This document shows, piece after piece, positions 37,018 through 46,033 of a stretch of 64,000 nucleotides of DNA. The DNA comes from Pseudomonadota bacterium. GTDB lineage: Bacteria > Pseudomonadota > Alphaproteobacteria > GCA-2731375. The position numbers were made by a program, and so were the translations under genes. The notes beneath the pieces were generated by a model that was not told the origin of the DNA, ran no database searches, and saw nothing but the letters and a program-made list of their open reading frames with translations. Every line of letters begins with the position of its first letter. Positions within the stretch are counted from its first letter, which is position 1. Location of the stretch: NCBI GenBank assembly GCA_027623205.1, contig JAQBYC010000005.1, positions 1 through 64,000 of the forward strand, in the 5' to 3' direction.

Positions 37018-38111
37018 GACGCGACCTCCGGCACCGCGATGATCAACAATATACCATAGACGGCGACATAGATGGCATCCTTGACCGCGCCCAGGCCCTG
37101 TTTGCTCTCGTTACCCTCATCACGACCCTGGATCAACAGCACAATAATCTCCAGCACGAAGGCGATGATCCCTAGAAACAGGAACGGCCAAATTGTGCTC
37201 CACCACGACAAATCCACCGGCACCGCGACGCCCTGCACCGTACGCCAGATCAGCAACAATAGGGGCAGCGCAATCAGGTAGGCATGGGCAACCAGGAAAC
37301 GAAAGCGCGTGCGTGTACGGTCCAGCAGCCAGAAAATCAGGAAAAACAGCGCCACGTAGAGAACATCCCAGAACACGGCGGCATATTTTTCACCTCCCCC
37401 CTGGTGCTGCAAATTAAGAAAGCCCAGGATCAACAGGAAGGTCATGGCATCGCACAGCAGCCATTCACGCAGATTTTCCGCGCCGCCCTTGACGTTCCAG
37501 CCCCGCGCCGCCTTGTCGAACAACAGAACCAGGGCGACCGCCAGACTGGCCGGATAGATCAGGCGCAAAACGACCAGATATTGTTCCGCCCGCGGCAAAT
37601 AGACCCAGTTCAACAGCAAAAAGGCAACCAGCAGCGCCAATAGGCCCAGCATGCGCAATCCCGCCGAGGTCGGCTGGACAATGCCTTCGGAACCTTCAGA
37701 TGCCGGCGCCGGCATGCCGGCCGATGCCGGCGATGCACCTGCTGCGCGCCCCTGCGCGATAGAATTATGACGGGAAGACTGAGCGATCAGGTAGACCAAA
37801 AAGCCGATCAGGCCCAGGCCGCCGACCACCAGCATGATGACGAAGAAAGCCATGGCCCGGCTGTCTGCCCGCCAATCCACAGCCTGACCCATTAGACCCT
37901 GGGTGGAAAACTGCCAGACCCCAAGGATTACCACCACCAGCAGCAGCAGCGCAGCCAATAGATACGGATACCAACGGTTTGGCGCGCCTTCGGAAACAGC
38001 GCCCTTGGATCGGGACAGCGCGCGGCCAACCAGAAATACCAGGAAGGCCAGCACCCCGACCACGGCAATGGCGGCCATCACCTGTAAAAACACAACCGAA
38101 CGACTATCCAC
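37014..38111 (-). CDS. uncharacterised multi-pass membrane protein
   Basis: Many hydrophobic segments; an Ala/Pro/Ser-rich cytoplasmic linker in the middle; ATGA overlap with the downstream amidase. Confidence 0.7.
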   Translation of the reverse strand: MDSRSVVFLQVMAAIAVVGVLAFLVFLVGRALSRSKGAVSEGAPNRWYPYLLAALLLLVVVILGVWQFSTQGLMGQAVDWRADSRAMAFFVIMLVVGGLGLIGFLVYLIAQSSRHNSIAQGRAAGASPASAGMPAPASEGSEGIVQPTSAGLRMLGLLALLVAFLLLNWVYLPRAEQYLVVLRLIYPASLAVALVLLFDKAARGWNVKGGAENLREWLLCDAMTFLLILGFLNLQHQGGGEKYAAVFWDVLYVALFFLIFWLLDRTRTRFRFLVAHAYLIALPLLLLIWRTVQGVAVPVDLSWWSTIWPFLFLGIIAFVLEIIVLLIQGRDEGNESKQGLGAVKDAIYVAVYGILLIIAVPEVAS

Positions 38112-38241
38112 GAAACACCCCGTGCCCCCTATTTCACGCTACCGCAAAGACTTCTGATTATGCCGATGCATCTAGTCCGCGCATCGTCTCCAGATAATCC
38201 AATACATCTTCCACACTGACAACCAAGCCCGATCCTAAATT

Positions 38242-38916
38242 TTACGTTCGCAGCGTTACGCCGAAGCGGTCCTTGAAGGCCCGGCGCAACGCATCAAACC
38301 GCACGCCGACCCGAATCACGGAAAAATCGCGGAAATCTACGATAGTCGAAGATCGACCCTGATGGTTGGCATATTGCGACAGGCCGTAATCGAAGGCGAT
38401 GTCGGCGGCGGCGCGGACGACATCATCAATATCTTCCAGGCGGTACTTGCTGCCTGAAAGAGACAGATTGGCCGACGAACCGAACACCGGCATCTCCCGC
38501 TCCCACGACTCATGGGCGATCACGTCGTGCAAGTGCCCGGCGTTCAGCAGCATATCCAGGGTCCCCGCCTTGGACGAGGATTGCAGTACGAAGGGATCGA
38601 CATTTTGCAGAACGGGATGCGCCTCGCGAAACGGCGCCACCACGGAAAACGGCAACCCCACCGCCTCGACCATTTCCCGCACCATGGCGTGCTTTTCCTT
38701 TGCCATGACATGCAACTGCCGGCTCATGGCAAAATTCCCGAACATACCGCTTGGTTTTTCGTAACTGCGCTGCTTGGCATCGAAAATGCGGCGAACGCCC
38801 TGGGTCGTCGCGGCCAAAATGGCATAGGCCACGTCCAAGGGCGCAATCGCCACGCCGCCGTCGGCCAGGACATCCAGCAAGGCATTGGCGTCAGCCCGAA
38901 CCCGTTGCGCGTTCAT
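38242..38916 (-). CDS. Sua5/YciO/YrdC-like domain protein
   Basis: ADGGVAIAPLDVAYAILAATTQGVRRIFDAKQRSYEKPSGMFGN, VFGSSANLSLSG, GRSSTIVDF. Confidence 0.85.
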   Translation of the reverse strand: MNAQRVRADANALLDVLADGGVAIAPLDVAYAILAATTQGVRRIFDAKQRSYEKPSGMFGNFAMSRQLHVMAKEKHAMVREMVEAVGLPFSVVAPFREAHPVLQNVDPFVLQSSSKAGTLDMLLNAGHLHDVIAHESWEREMPVFGSSANLSLSGSKYRLEDIDDVVRAAADIAFDYGLSQYANHQGRSSTIVDFRDFSVIRVGVRFDALRRAFKDRFGVTLRT

Positions 38917-38992
38917 CGGATCACCTGTGCGCCGCTCGTCCGGACTGGCCGGAACAATGGCTGTTTCCGCTTCAATGACCGGATTTTCCACC

Positions 38993-39628
38993 TTATTTGG
39001 TGCCGTACAGGCGGTCACCGGCGTCACCCAGGCCGGGCAGTATGTAGCCGATGTCGCTCAATTGCCGGTCGATGGCGGCGGTCAAAATGGGTACATCCGG
39101 ATGAGCAGTGGCAAAGGCCTCGATCCCTTCCGGCGCCGCCACCAGGGCGACGAATTTGATCCGCCTGGCACCGGCCTCCTTCAGGCGGCTGACGGCGGCG
39201 GCCGCGGAATTGCCCGTCGCCAGCATGGGATCCACCACGATCACCTGCCGCTCGCCGATGGAATGGGGCAGCTTCAGGTAATATTCCACCGCTTCCAGGG
39301 TATCGTGATCCCGGTACATGCCGATATGGCCGACCCGGGCGGCGGGAATCAGATCAAGCATGCCCTCCAGCAAACCGTTGCCAGCGCGCAGGATCGACAC
39401 CAGGCACAGTTTCTTGCCATCCAGAACCGGGGCCTCCATCGCCTCCAACGGCGTCTCGATCCGAACCTGTTTCAGGGCCAGATCGCGGGTCGCCTCGAAT
39501 GCCAGCAGCAAGGCGATCTCGCGCAACAATTGCCGGAACGCCGCCGTTGATGTTTCGACCCGCCGCAGCAAGGTGAGTTTGTGCTGGATCAGCGGATGAT
39601 CCGCAACCGTCACATTCGGTGCCGCCAT
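38993..39628 (-). CDS. upp: uracil phosphoribosyltransferase
   Basis: [97 protein letters not shown]. Confidence 0.95.
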   Translation of the reverse strand: MAAPNVTVADHPLIQHKLTLLRRVETSTAAFRQLLREIALLLAFEATRDLALKQVRIETPLEAMEAPVLDGKKLCLVSILRAGNGLLEGMLDLIPAARVGHIGMYRDHDTLEAVEYYLKLPHSIGERQVIVVDPMLATGNSAAAAVSRLKEAGARRIKFVALVAAPEGIEAFATAHPDVPILTAAIDRQLSDIGYILPGLGDAGDRLYGTK

Positions 39629-39827
39629 GCTGTGTCGCCCCTCTGTATAATTTGCGCCCCAGTGTAACCACAGGCCCGGGCGGGACATAGCCCCTTCACC
39701 GCATTTCGGCCCGAAATCAATAAAAATCGAAGGTGAACCTGGCACGTCCTGCGATCCATGGCGCCGTTACATTGTTAACCGCTCCTTAAGGTTTAGCCGC
39801 CAGGGTAACAATGCCCTGCCCTATGCG

Positions 39828-39925
39828 GGGAGCGAACCACGAAAAGGCAAACCGTCGGCAACGGCGGGACGCAAAGCCACCGGTCCAACCAGCCCACCCG
39901 GGGTTGCGGATAGCGGAGCCATCGA
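39828..39925 (+). promoter_or_regulatory. class I cyclic-di-GMP riboswitch (GEMM-I)
   Basis: aaggcaaaccgtcggcaacggcgggacgcaaagccaccgg: conserved GGCAAACC, GNRA-capped helix CCGUCG-GCAA-CGGCGG, GGGACGCAAAGCC core, then CCGG...GCGGAUAGCGG. Lies just upstream of the AAAAGGAAG SD and ATG of flagellin. Confidence 0.92.
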
Positions 39926-39942
39926 AAAGGAAGACGCAGACA

Positions 39943-40761
39943 ATGGTAAGCTCCATCAACACCAACACTGGCGCCGCGATCGGTTTGCGGCAGTTGTCGG
40001 CGGCCCGCGACAACCTGGACAAGACCCAAAGCCACATTTCCACCGGTAGGAAGATCAACGCGCCCAAGGATGATGCCGCCACCCTGGCCATCGCCCAGCA
40101 GTTGTTGGCGACTTTTTCCGGCACGGTAGCAGTGCGCGATGGCCTGAGCCGGGCCAGCGCCACCCTTGATGTCGCCGTGGCCGCGGGCCAGTCGACCGCC
40201 GGCATGCTGGTCGAGATGAAGGGCCTGGCGGTACAGGCCAATCAAGAAGTGCTGGATCAATCATCGCGTAATGCCTTGAATTCCGCCTTCAGCGCGCTGC
40301 GTGATCAGATCGCCACCATCAATGACAGTGCCAGCTTCGCCGGCAGCAACCTGATCGCCGCGGGCGCGGTCGATCAGAATGTCCTGAGTGACGAAAACGG
40401 CGGACGCATCAGCGTCCGCGCCCAGGATCTATCCACCGGCGGCCTCGGTGTCACCGGTCTTTCGCTGGATACCTTTGGTAACGCCACCGGCGCATTGAGC
40501 GCCCTGGATACAGCGATCACCGATGCCATGGCGAAACTGGCCGACCTTGGCAGTTCCGCCAAGCGCATTGAAACCCACGACGACCTGCTCGGTATCCAAA
40601 ACGACACCTTGCGCGCCGGCATCGGCAATCTGGTCGATGCGGACTTGGCGGCGGAAAGTGCGGCACTGCAATCCAATCAGATCAAGGAATCTCTCGGCGT
40701 GATCAGCCTCAGTATCGCCAATGCCGCCCCCTCGCGGATGCTCGCGCTGTTTGGCGGTTAG
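39943..40761 (+). CDS. flagellin (short, 272 aa)
   Basis: SSINTNTGAAIGLRQLSAARDNLDKTQSHISTGRKINAPKDDAATLAIAQQL N-terminal D0/D1; ADLAAESAALQSNQIKESLGVISLSIANAAPSRMLALFGG C-terminus. The ORF-track start at 39811 would run through the riboswitch. Confidence 0.94.
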   Translation: MVSSINTNTGAAIGLRQLSAARDNLDKTQSHISTGRKINAPKDDAATLAIAQQLLATFSGTVAVRDGLSRASATLDVAVAAGQSTAGMLVEMKGLAVQANQEVLDQSSRNALNSAFSALRDQIATINDSASFAGSNLIAAGAVDQNVLSDENGGRISVRAQDLSTGGLGVTGLSLDTFGNATGALSALDTAITDAMAKLADLGSSAKRIETHDDLLGIQNDTLRAGIGNLVDADLAAESAALQSNQIKESLGVISLSIANAAPSRMLALFGG

Positions 40762-40786
40762 ACCATCTTCTGGACTGACTCTCCCG

Positions 40787-40856
40787 CCCGCTCCTCCTTC
40801 CAGCCACGCCCCAGTAGCTCCTGGGATCATAGTCCCCTGTGTGGCCGGGGAGCGGG
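40787..40856 (+). other. strong structured inverted repeat downstream of flagellin (function unknown)
   Basis: cccgctcc (40787-40794) pairs with ggagcggg (40849-40856); ccagccac pairs with gtggccgg with one mismatch; inner cccag/ctggg hairpin. Confidence 0.5.
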
Positions 40857-40998
40857 TGGCCTGGTCACCCGATGAAAATCGAAAACTTTTGGCGCACACT
40901 CTGACAATTTTGGTTCGTCTTCCCATGGCCCTCAAATAGAGCATGGCCCCCTCGCGGTATTTCCGCCTAGTATCAACGAGGAATATTGGGAGCGGACC

Positions 40999-41670
40999 AT
41001 GGCAGAGATTAGTTATCCGGCGGACTGGCGCGACATTCCGCCCGCGCAATTCGAAAGCATGCTGCTGACGCCGGCGCAATATACCGCCATGCGGGCGGAA
41101 CGCCTGGCGCGGGAGGAGGCCGCACCCGAGGTAGGCCAATTGGCGCCGGACTTCGCCCTGGAGCGGCTCTCGGCGGAAGGCAAGCGGACCGGCGAGTTGG
41201 TTGGCCTGTCGGACAGTTTTTCAGGGGCCCGGGGCCGCCCGGTCGGCCTGGTCTTCGGCTCCTACACCTGACCGCCCTTTCGCATTCAGGCCGTGCGCCT
41301 GAACGAGATCGCGGGACAGTTCAAGGACCGGGTGGATTTTTATTGCATCTATATCCAGGAAGCCCACCCCAATGACGGTTGGCAGGTGCAGCAAAATCTG
41401 GAACAGAACATCATCCTGAATGCGCCCGACACGATCGACGAGCGCGCCGCCATCGCCGAGGTCTGCATCCTGCGCCTGAACATGGCCATGCCCATGTTAC
41501 TGGACGATATGACCGATCAGGCGGACAGGCTGTATAACGCCCTGCCGGAGCGTTTGTACCTGATCGATGACGCCGGCGTCGTGCGTTTCAAGACCGTGGC
41601 GGGTTCCAGGGGCTTCAAGCCCGAGGACTGGGCCGCGGCCATTGCCGATCTGGTGGGGCCGCCAGGTTAG
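40999..41670 (+). CDS. selenocysteine-containing iodothyronine deiodinase-like / thioredoxin-fold protein; in-frame TGA at 41269-41271 read as Sec
   Basis: Track ORFs 40999-41271 and 41293-41670 are in the same frame. Read-through gives [20 protein letters not shown]...[17 protein letters not shown], matching the deiodinase hallmark GSxTUPPF and YIxEAHxxDGW. Confidence 0.92.
41285..41303 (+). promoter_or_regulatory. bacterial SECIS-like hairpin
   Basis: ttcaggc-cgtgc-gcctgaa: perfect 7-bp stem, 5-nt loop with G-U, 13 nt after the TGA. Confidence 0.8.
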
Positions 41671-41690
41671 ACGGCAGCCCGTCGATACTC

Positions 41691-42563
41691 ATGGAAAAAC
41701 AATCGGTGCCGCGGGGCATCATCTACGTCATCCTGTCGGCCATGGTTCTGGTGCCCATGGTGTCGGCCTCGATCAAGCATCTGGGGCAAAGTTATGGCGT
41801 CGTGGAAATTGTCTGGGTCCGGGCCCTGGGGCAGACCGTGTGGATGACGGCGTTGTTGGTGCCACGCCATGGCTGGCGGATCTTGCGGCCCCACCGCCTC
41901 GGCCCCCAGTTGCTTCGCTCGGGCGTCCTTTTTTTCTCCACCATATGCTTTGTTTTCGGCATCAGGGCCGTACCGTTGGTGACGACCCATGTCATAGGCT
42001 TCATCGCGCCGATGATTGTCGTCGCCCTGTCCGCCGTATTCCTGGCGGAGCGGATCAACGCCGCCCGATGGATTGCCGTGTTCGGGGGTTTCCTCGGAGT
42101 CCTGATTGTCTTGCAACCGGGCCTGGATGGGGCCCTGCCCCCGGCCTCACTGTGGCTGCTGGCGGGCGCCGTGGGCTGGGCGGTGGTGCAAATACTCAGC
42201 CGCCGGATCGCCAGCCACGACCGTTCGGAAACCACGGCGATTTACACCTATGTGGTTGCCCTGGCTGTCATGACGCCCCTGGTCCCCGGCAGTCTGGATT
42301 TTTCTTTCTCGCCCAGGGCGGGCGACTGGCTGGCATTCATTCTGATCGGCCTGGTGGGCGGCATGCGCCATTATTGCAGTATCAAGGCCTATGCCCTGGC
42401 GCCGGCCTCGATCATCGCGCCTTTCAACTATACCGAACTATTGGGCGCGACCCTGGTCGGGGCGATCGTGTTTGGCAGCACCCCGGACGCCGCGACCTGG
42501 TTGGGCGCGCTGGTGATCATCGCCGCCGGGCTCTACCTGGTCTATTGCGAACGCCGTGGCTAG
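41691..42563 (+). CDS. DMT family transporter (EamA)
   Basis: About ten TM segments; duplicated EamA-like halves. Confidence 0.92.
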   Translation: MEKQSVPRGIIYVILSAMVLVPMVSASIKHLGQSYGVVEIVWVRALGQTVWMTALLVPRHGWRILRPHRLGPQLLRSGVLFFSTICFVFGIRAVPLVTTHVIGFIAPMIVVALSAVFLAERINAARWIAVFGGFLGVLIVLQPGLDGALPPASLWLLAGAVGWAVVQILSRRIASHDRSETTAIYTYVVALAVMTPLVPGSLDFSFSPRAGDWLAFILIGLVGGMRHYCSIKAYALAPASIIAPFNYTELLGATLVGAIVFGSTPDAATWLGALVIIAAGLYLVYCERRG

Positions 42564-42677
42564 AACGACTTTAATTTAGCTAAATTCACCCATCCCCCGC
42601 TGACATGGATCAATTCGCCAGGCGCGGCGGCCCTGTATACTGCCCTCTTTTCATCCGAAGATAGGGAGTAGGCTGCG

Positions 42678-43640
42678 GTGACGGCACACAAGCACCTGAC
42701 GGAGCCCACGGACTTCGGCGATGGGCAATATCCCCACGCCCTGGTCAACGTCACCAATGTCTGCAACCTGGATTGCCGCCATTGTTTCGTCTTTCGCGCC
42801 GACAATCCGAACGCGCCCCGGGACAAGATGAGCGACGCCACCATGCTGCACCAGTTGGCGGTGCTGCGGGACAAGCATGGTATCCGGTCCATGCTGTTCA
42901 TGGGGGGCGAGCCGATGATCCGCAAGGATCTGGTCATGCGGGCAACAGAGCTGTTTCCTGAAAGCGCCATTGTCACCAATGGCACCTATGGCATTCCATC
43001 GGTCCCCGGTCATCTGGTTACGGTTTCCCTGGACGGGCCGGCGCATTTGAACGATCCAATCAGGGGCGAGGGCGTCTTTGCCAAGGTGCGCGATGCAGTA
43101 TTTGCCCGCGATCCGGCTGATGGCACCACGGTCATGCTGCAAATGGCGGTAACCCGCGAGAATGCCCCCGGCCTGGAGGAATTCATGGCCGAGGTCTGCG
43201 ATTGGCCCATCTCCGGCGTTGCGTTCAGTTTTTACGTGCCCGTGAAAAATGATACCACGGGCCTGGATTGGCCGGATCTGAGGGAACGGGACAAGGTTCT
43301 GGACAGGGTCATCGCCCTGAAGCGGCAATACCCCCAGGTCATAAAATCAAACATCCCCACGCTGGAAATGATGAAATCGGACGTCGCCCTGCAGTCAACC
43401 GGTGAAAACGGCGAACATTGCATCCTGCGCCGCGACACCCTGCCCCTGTATATGGGCGAGGGCGGTCAGTTCGAGAAACCATTCTGCTGCTATGGCAACG
43501 ATGTCGATTGCACCGGCTGCGGCGCCTATGCGGTGTTCAACCGGGCCTATTTGGACGCCCAGGGCCGGGGCAAAGCCGCACGCTATGGCCACGATGGAGC
43601 CGCCAAACTGGCGGCCTTGGAAGGAAGTGCGGCGGACTGA
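42678..43640 (+). CDS. radical SAM protein
   Basis: CNLDCRHCFVF (CX3CX2C), MLFMGGEPMIRKDLV; C-terminal Cys cluster CCYGNDVDCTGCG. Confidence 0.92.
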   Translation: MTAHKHLTEPTDFGDGQYPHALVNVTNVCNLDCRHCFVFRADNPNAPRDKMSDATMLHQLAVLRDKHGIRSMLFMGGEPMIRKDLVMRATELFPESAIVTNGTYGIPSVPGHLVTVSLDGPAHLNDPIRGEGVFAKVRDAVFARDPADGTTVMLQMAVTRENAPGLEEFMAEVCDWPISGVAFSFYVPVKNDTTGLDWPDLRERDKVLDRVIALKRQYPQVIKSNIPTLEMMKSDVALQSTGENGEHCILRRDTLPLYMGEGGQFEKPFCCYGNDVDCTGCGAYAVFNRAYLDAQGRGKAARYGHDGAAKLAALEGSAAD

Positions 43641-43643
43641 GGA

Positions 43644-44402
43644 TCAACCGCGCCCGACAAAGGGCATTTTGGTGGCCATCACCGTCAGGAACTGCACGTT
43701 GGCGTCAGGCGGCAGGCTGGCCATGTAGACCACCGCGCGGGAGACATTGTCCACGTCCATCAATGGTTCCGGCCTGGTCGAGCCATCGGCCTGGGGTACG
43801 CCGTCCTTCATGCGCGCCGCCATGGGCGTAAAGGCATTGCCAATATCAAGCTGGCCGCAGGCGATATCGTATTTGCGGCCATCCAGCGAGGTGGATTTTG
43901 TCAGGCCGGTCACGGCGTGTTTGGTTGCGGTGTAGGGCGCCGAATTAGGCCGGGGCGCGTGCGCCGAGATGGAGCCGTTGTTGATAATGCGCCCGCCCAT
44001 GGGGTTTTGGGCCTTCATAACCTTGAAAGCCTCCTGAGTGCAGAGGAAAACACCGGTCAAATTGACATTGACCACCGTGGACCATTGCTCGAACGACAGG
44101 TCTTCAAGATTGATCGGCGGCGCGCCGGCGCCGGCGTTGTTGAACAGCAAATCGAGACGGCCGAAAGCCTTGACCGCGGCCGCGAACAAAGCCGCGACGG
44201 AGGCCGGGTCGGAGACATCCGTGGGCACGGCCAGGGCGCGGGCGCCGTCGGCGCCAGCCTCGGCAATACTTTCCCGCAAGGCGTCTTCGCGCCGCCCCGC
44301 CAGGGCCACCGAGTAGCCTTCACCCAACAGAGCCACGGCGGCGCCACGGCCAATGCCCGAACCCGCCCCCGTCACAATGGCAACCTTGCCTTCCCCACTC
44401 AT
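43644..44402 (-). CDS. SDR family oxidoreductase
   Basis: [54 protein letters not shown]. Confidence 0.94.
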   Translation of the reverse strand: MSGEGKVAIVTGAGSGIGRGAAVALLGEGYSVALAGRREDALRESIAEAGADGARALAVPTDVSDPASVAALFAAAVKAFGRLDLLFNNAGAGAPPINLEDLSFEQWSTVVNVNLTGVFLCTQEAFKVMKAQNPMGGRIINNGSISAHAPRPNSAPYTATKHAVTGLTKSTSLDGRKYDIACGQLDIGNAFTPMAARMKDGVPQADGSTRPEPLMDVDNVSRAVVYMASLPPDANVQFLTVMATKMPFVGRG

Positions 44403-44458
44403 ATCACTGGCCCTTCCATCCTCTGGCATCCCGGTCGCAAAGGTAGTCCGCGGAGCCC

Positions 44459-45325
44459 CTAATAATCAACGCTGAAATACCCCGGCCGGCCCAGGGGCCA
44501 ATATTCCCCCCAAACGTCCGCGCCGCCGTCGACGGTCAGGACCGTACCGTTGACGAATTGCCCCGACGGCCCCGCCAGATAGACCGCCGCCTGGGCGATA
44601 TCCTGCACGGTGCCCATGCGGCGCATGGGATTGTGATCGAAACTGGGCTTGGCGCTGTCCGGATAATGCACCAGGCCCGGCGAGGCCACCACCCCGATGG
44701 CAATGGAATTGAGCCGGATATCATAGGGCGCCCATTCCACGCACAGGCTGCGGGTAAGATGAATTTCCCCCGCCCGCGCCGCCTGCGTATGGGCGATGCC
44801 GGAGGTGCAGGTGGCCAGAACCGTCACCATGTTGATGACGCAGCCCGGTTGTTCGTGGTCCCGCCAATGACGCGCCGCCGCCTGCATCATGAACCACGAC
44901 CCGTTCAGGTTGGTATCGACCACGGCGCGCCAGCCATTGGGGCTGATGTCCAAGGCGGGGGCGGCGAACTGTCCACCGGCATTGTTGATCAGAATATCCA
45001 GGCGGCCATAACGCGCCCAGACCGCCGCCATCAGTTTGGCGACCTGATCCGCATCGCGGATCGTCATGGCCTGGGTAAAACAGGGGATTTTCAGGCTTGC
45101 CATGGCCGCTTCAAAGGCCGCCATTTTCTCCCCATCCCGGCCACAGGAGACGATGGTGGCGCCCAGGCGGCCAAACAATACCGCCGTGGCCAGACCGATC
45201 CCCCCGGCCCCGCCGGAAACCAGCACGACCTGATCCTTGAACAGATCATCACGATAGACCGTGGGCAAAGCAGCCAGTTCCTGGGCCGTGGGCGCTGCGT
45301 ATATCCGGTCGTCGGCATCCGTCAT
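44459..45325 (-). CDS. SDR family oxidoreductase
   Basis: [49 protein letters not shown]. Confidence 0.93.
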   Translation of the reverse strand: MTDADDRIYAAPTAQELAALPTVYRDDLFKDQVVLVSGGAGGIGLATAVLFGRLGATIVSCGRDGEKMAAFEAAMASLKIPCFTQAMTIRDADQVAKLMAAVWARYGRLDILINNAGGQFAAPALDISPNGWRAVVDTNLNGSWFMMQAAARHWRDHEQPGCVINMVTVLATCTSGIAHTQAARAGEIHLTRSLCVEWAPYDIRLNSIAIGVVASPGLVHYPDSAKPSFDHNPMRRMGTVQDIAQAAVYLAGPSGQFVNGTVLTVDGGADVWGEYWPLGRPGYFSVDY

Positions 45326-45331
45326 GGCGGT

Positions 45332-45907
45332 CTACTCCGCCGTCTGGTAGTCATCGGGGAAGTATTCCCGGACGAATTTGCTGTCGCTGTTGTAGGTGTA
45401 GCAGGTGTTCAACATGCCCGCCGGCAACCGCCGGGACGGGGCCTGCCGGTCTTCACCGTTTTCCTTGGTTTCGCCCATTGGTGTCTTCTCGGTCCAGATG
45501 GCCTGCATGGCCGTGGTCGCCATTTGCGCCAGCATTTCCACCAGATGGGTGCAGCCACGGCCATGGCCGACCCGTTCGCGCACCATGCGGTTCCAGCCCG
45601 GCCCGATCCGCAGGCCCGCCAGCGCCTCGAAATTCGGCGCCACCAGATGGCAAATACCATGGGCGCCCACGTCCAGCTTCGCCTCAGCCGACTGCACCTC
45701 CATTTTCCGATCGATGGTCAGGCGCAGCCAAAGGTCATGCACGGGCTCGCCCGCGGCACGGTGGGAATCAAGCAGGTGATGGGAGAACGGTTTGATGTCG
45801 AGAATATGACCTTCCACATCGACCAGGCCGTCGTGGCGCTGATAGGCGGTGATGGAAATGGTGCGATTGTGAATTTGCTCCCGTTCGGTGGCTTGGGAAA
45901 GCGGCAT
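45332..45907 (-). CDS. DUF2889-family protein
   Basis: RTISITAYQRHDGLVDVEGHILDIKPFSH...PVHDLWLRLTIDRKMEV...GPGWNRMVRERVGHGRGCTHLVEMLAQMATTAMQAI. Confidence 0.85.
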   Translation of the reverse strand: MPLSQATEREQIHNRTISITAYQRHDGLVDVEGHILDIKPFSHHLLDSHRAAGEPVHDLWLRLTIDRKMEVQSAEAKLDVGAHGICHLVAPNFEALAGLRIGPGWNRMVRERVGHGRGCTHLVEMLAQMATTAMQAIWTEKTPMGETKENGEDRQAPSRRLPAGMLNTCYTYNSDSKFVREYFPDDYQTAE

Positions 45908-46033
45908 TGGACTACCTCGAAATTACCATGACATCGTTACCCTGCGATAGCGCGCCGGGACAGAGAAGGCAAGCGGGCAACGGCTGTACGCGGGGCAAAA
46001 TGCCATGTAGACAGTAGTTCTGGATATCGGGGC

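Noticed and set aside
40787-40880. Possible tRNA-Sec (selC) near the selenoprotein
   Set aside because: No TCA anticodon arm or T-loop GTTCGA pattern in either strand; only a generic long inverted repeat.
40999-41670. Pseudogene with a nonsense mutation
   Set aside because: Frame is kept on both sides of the TGA, conserved motifs flank it, the codon sits exactly at the Sec position of deiodinases, and a SECIS-like hairpin follows.
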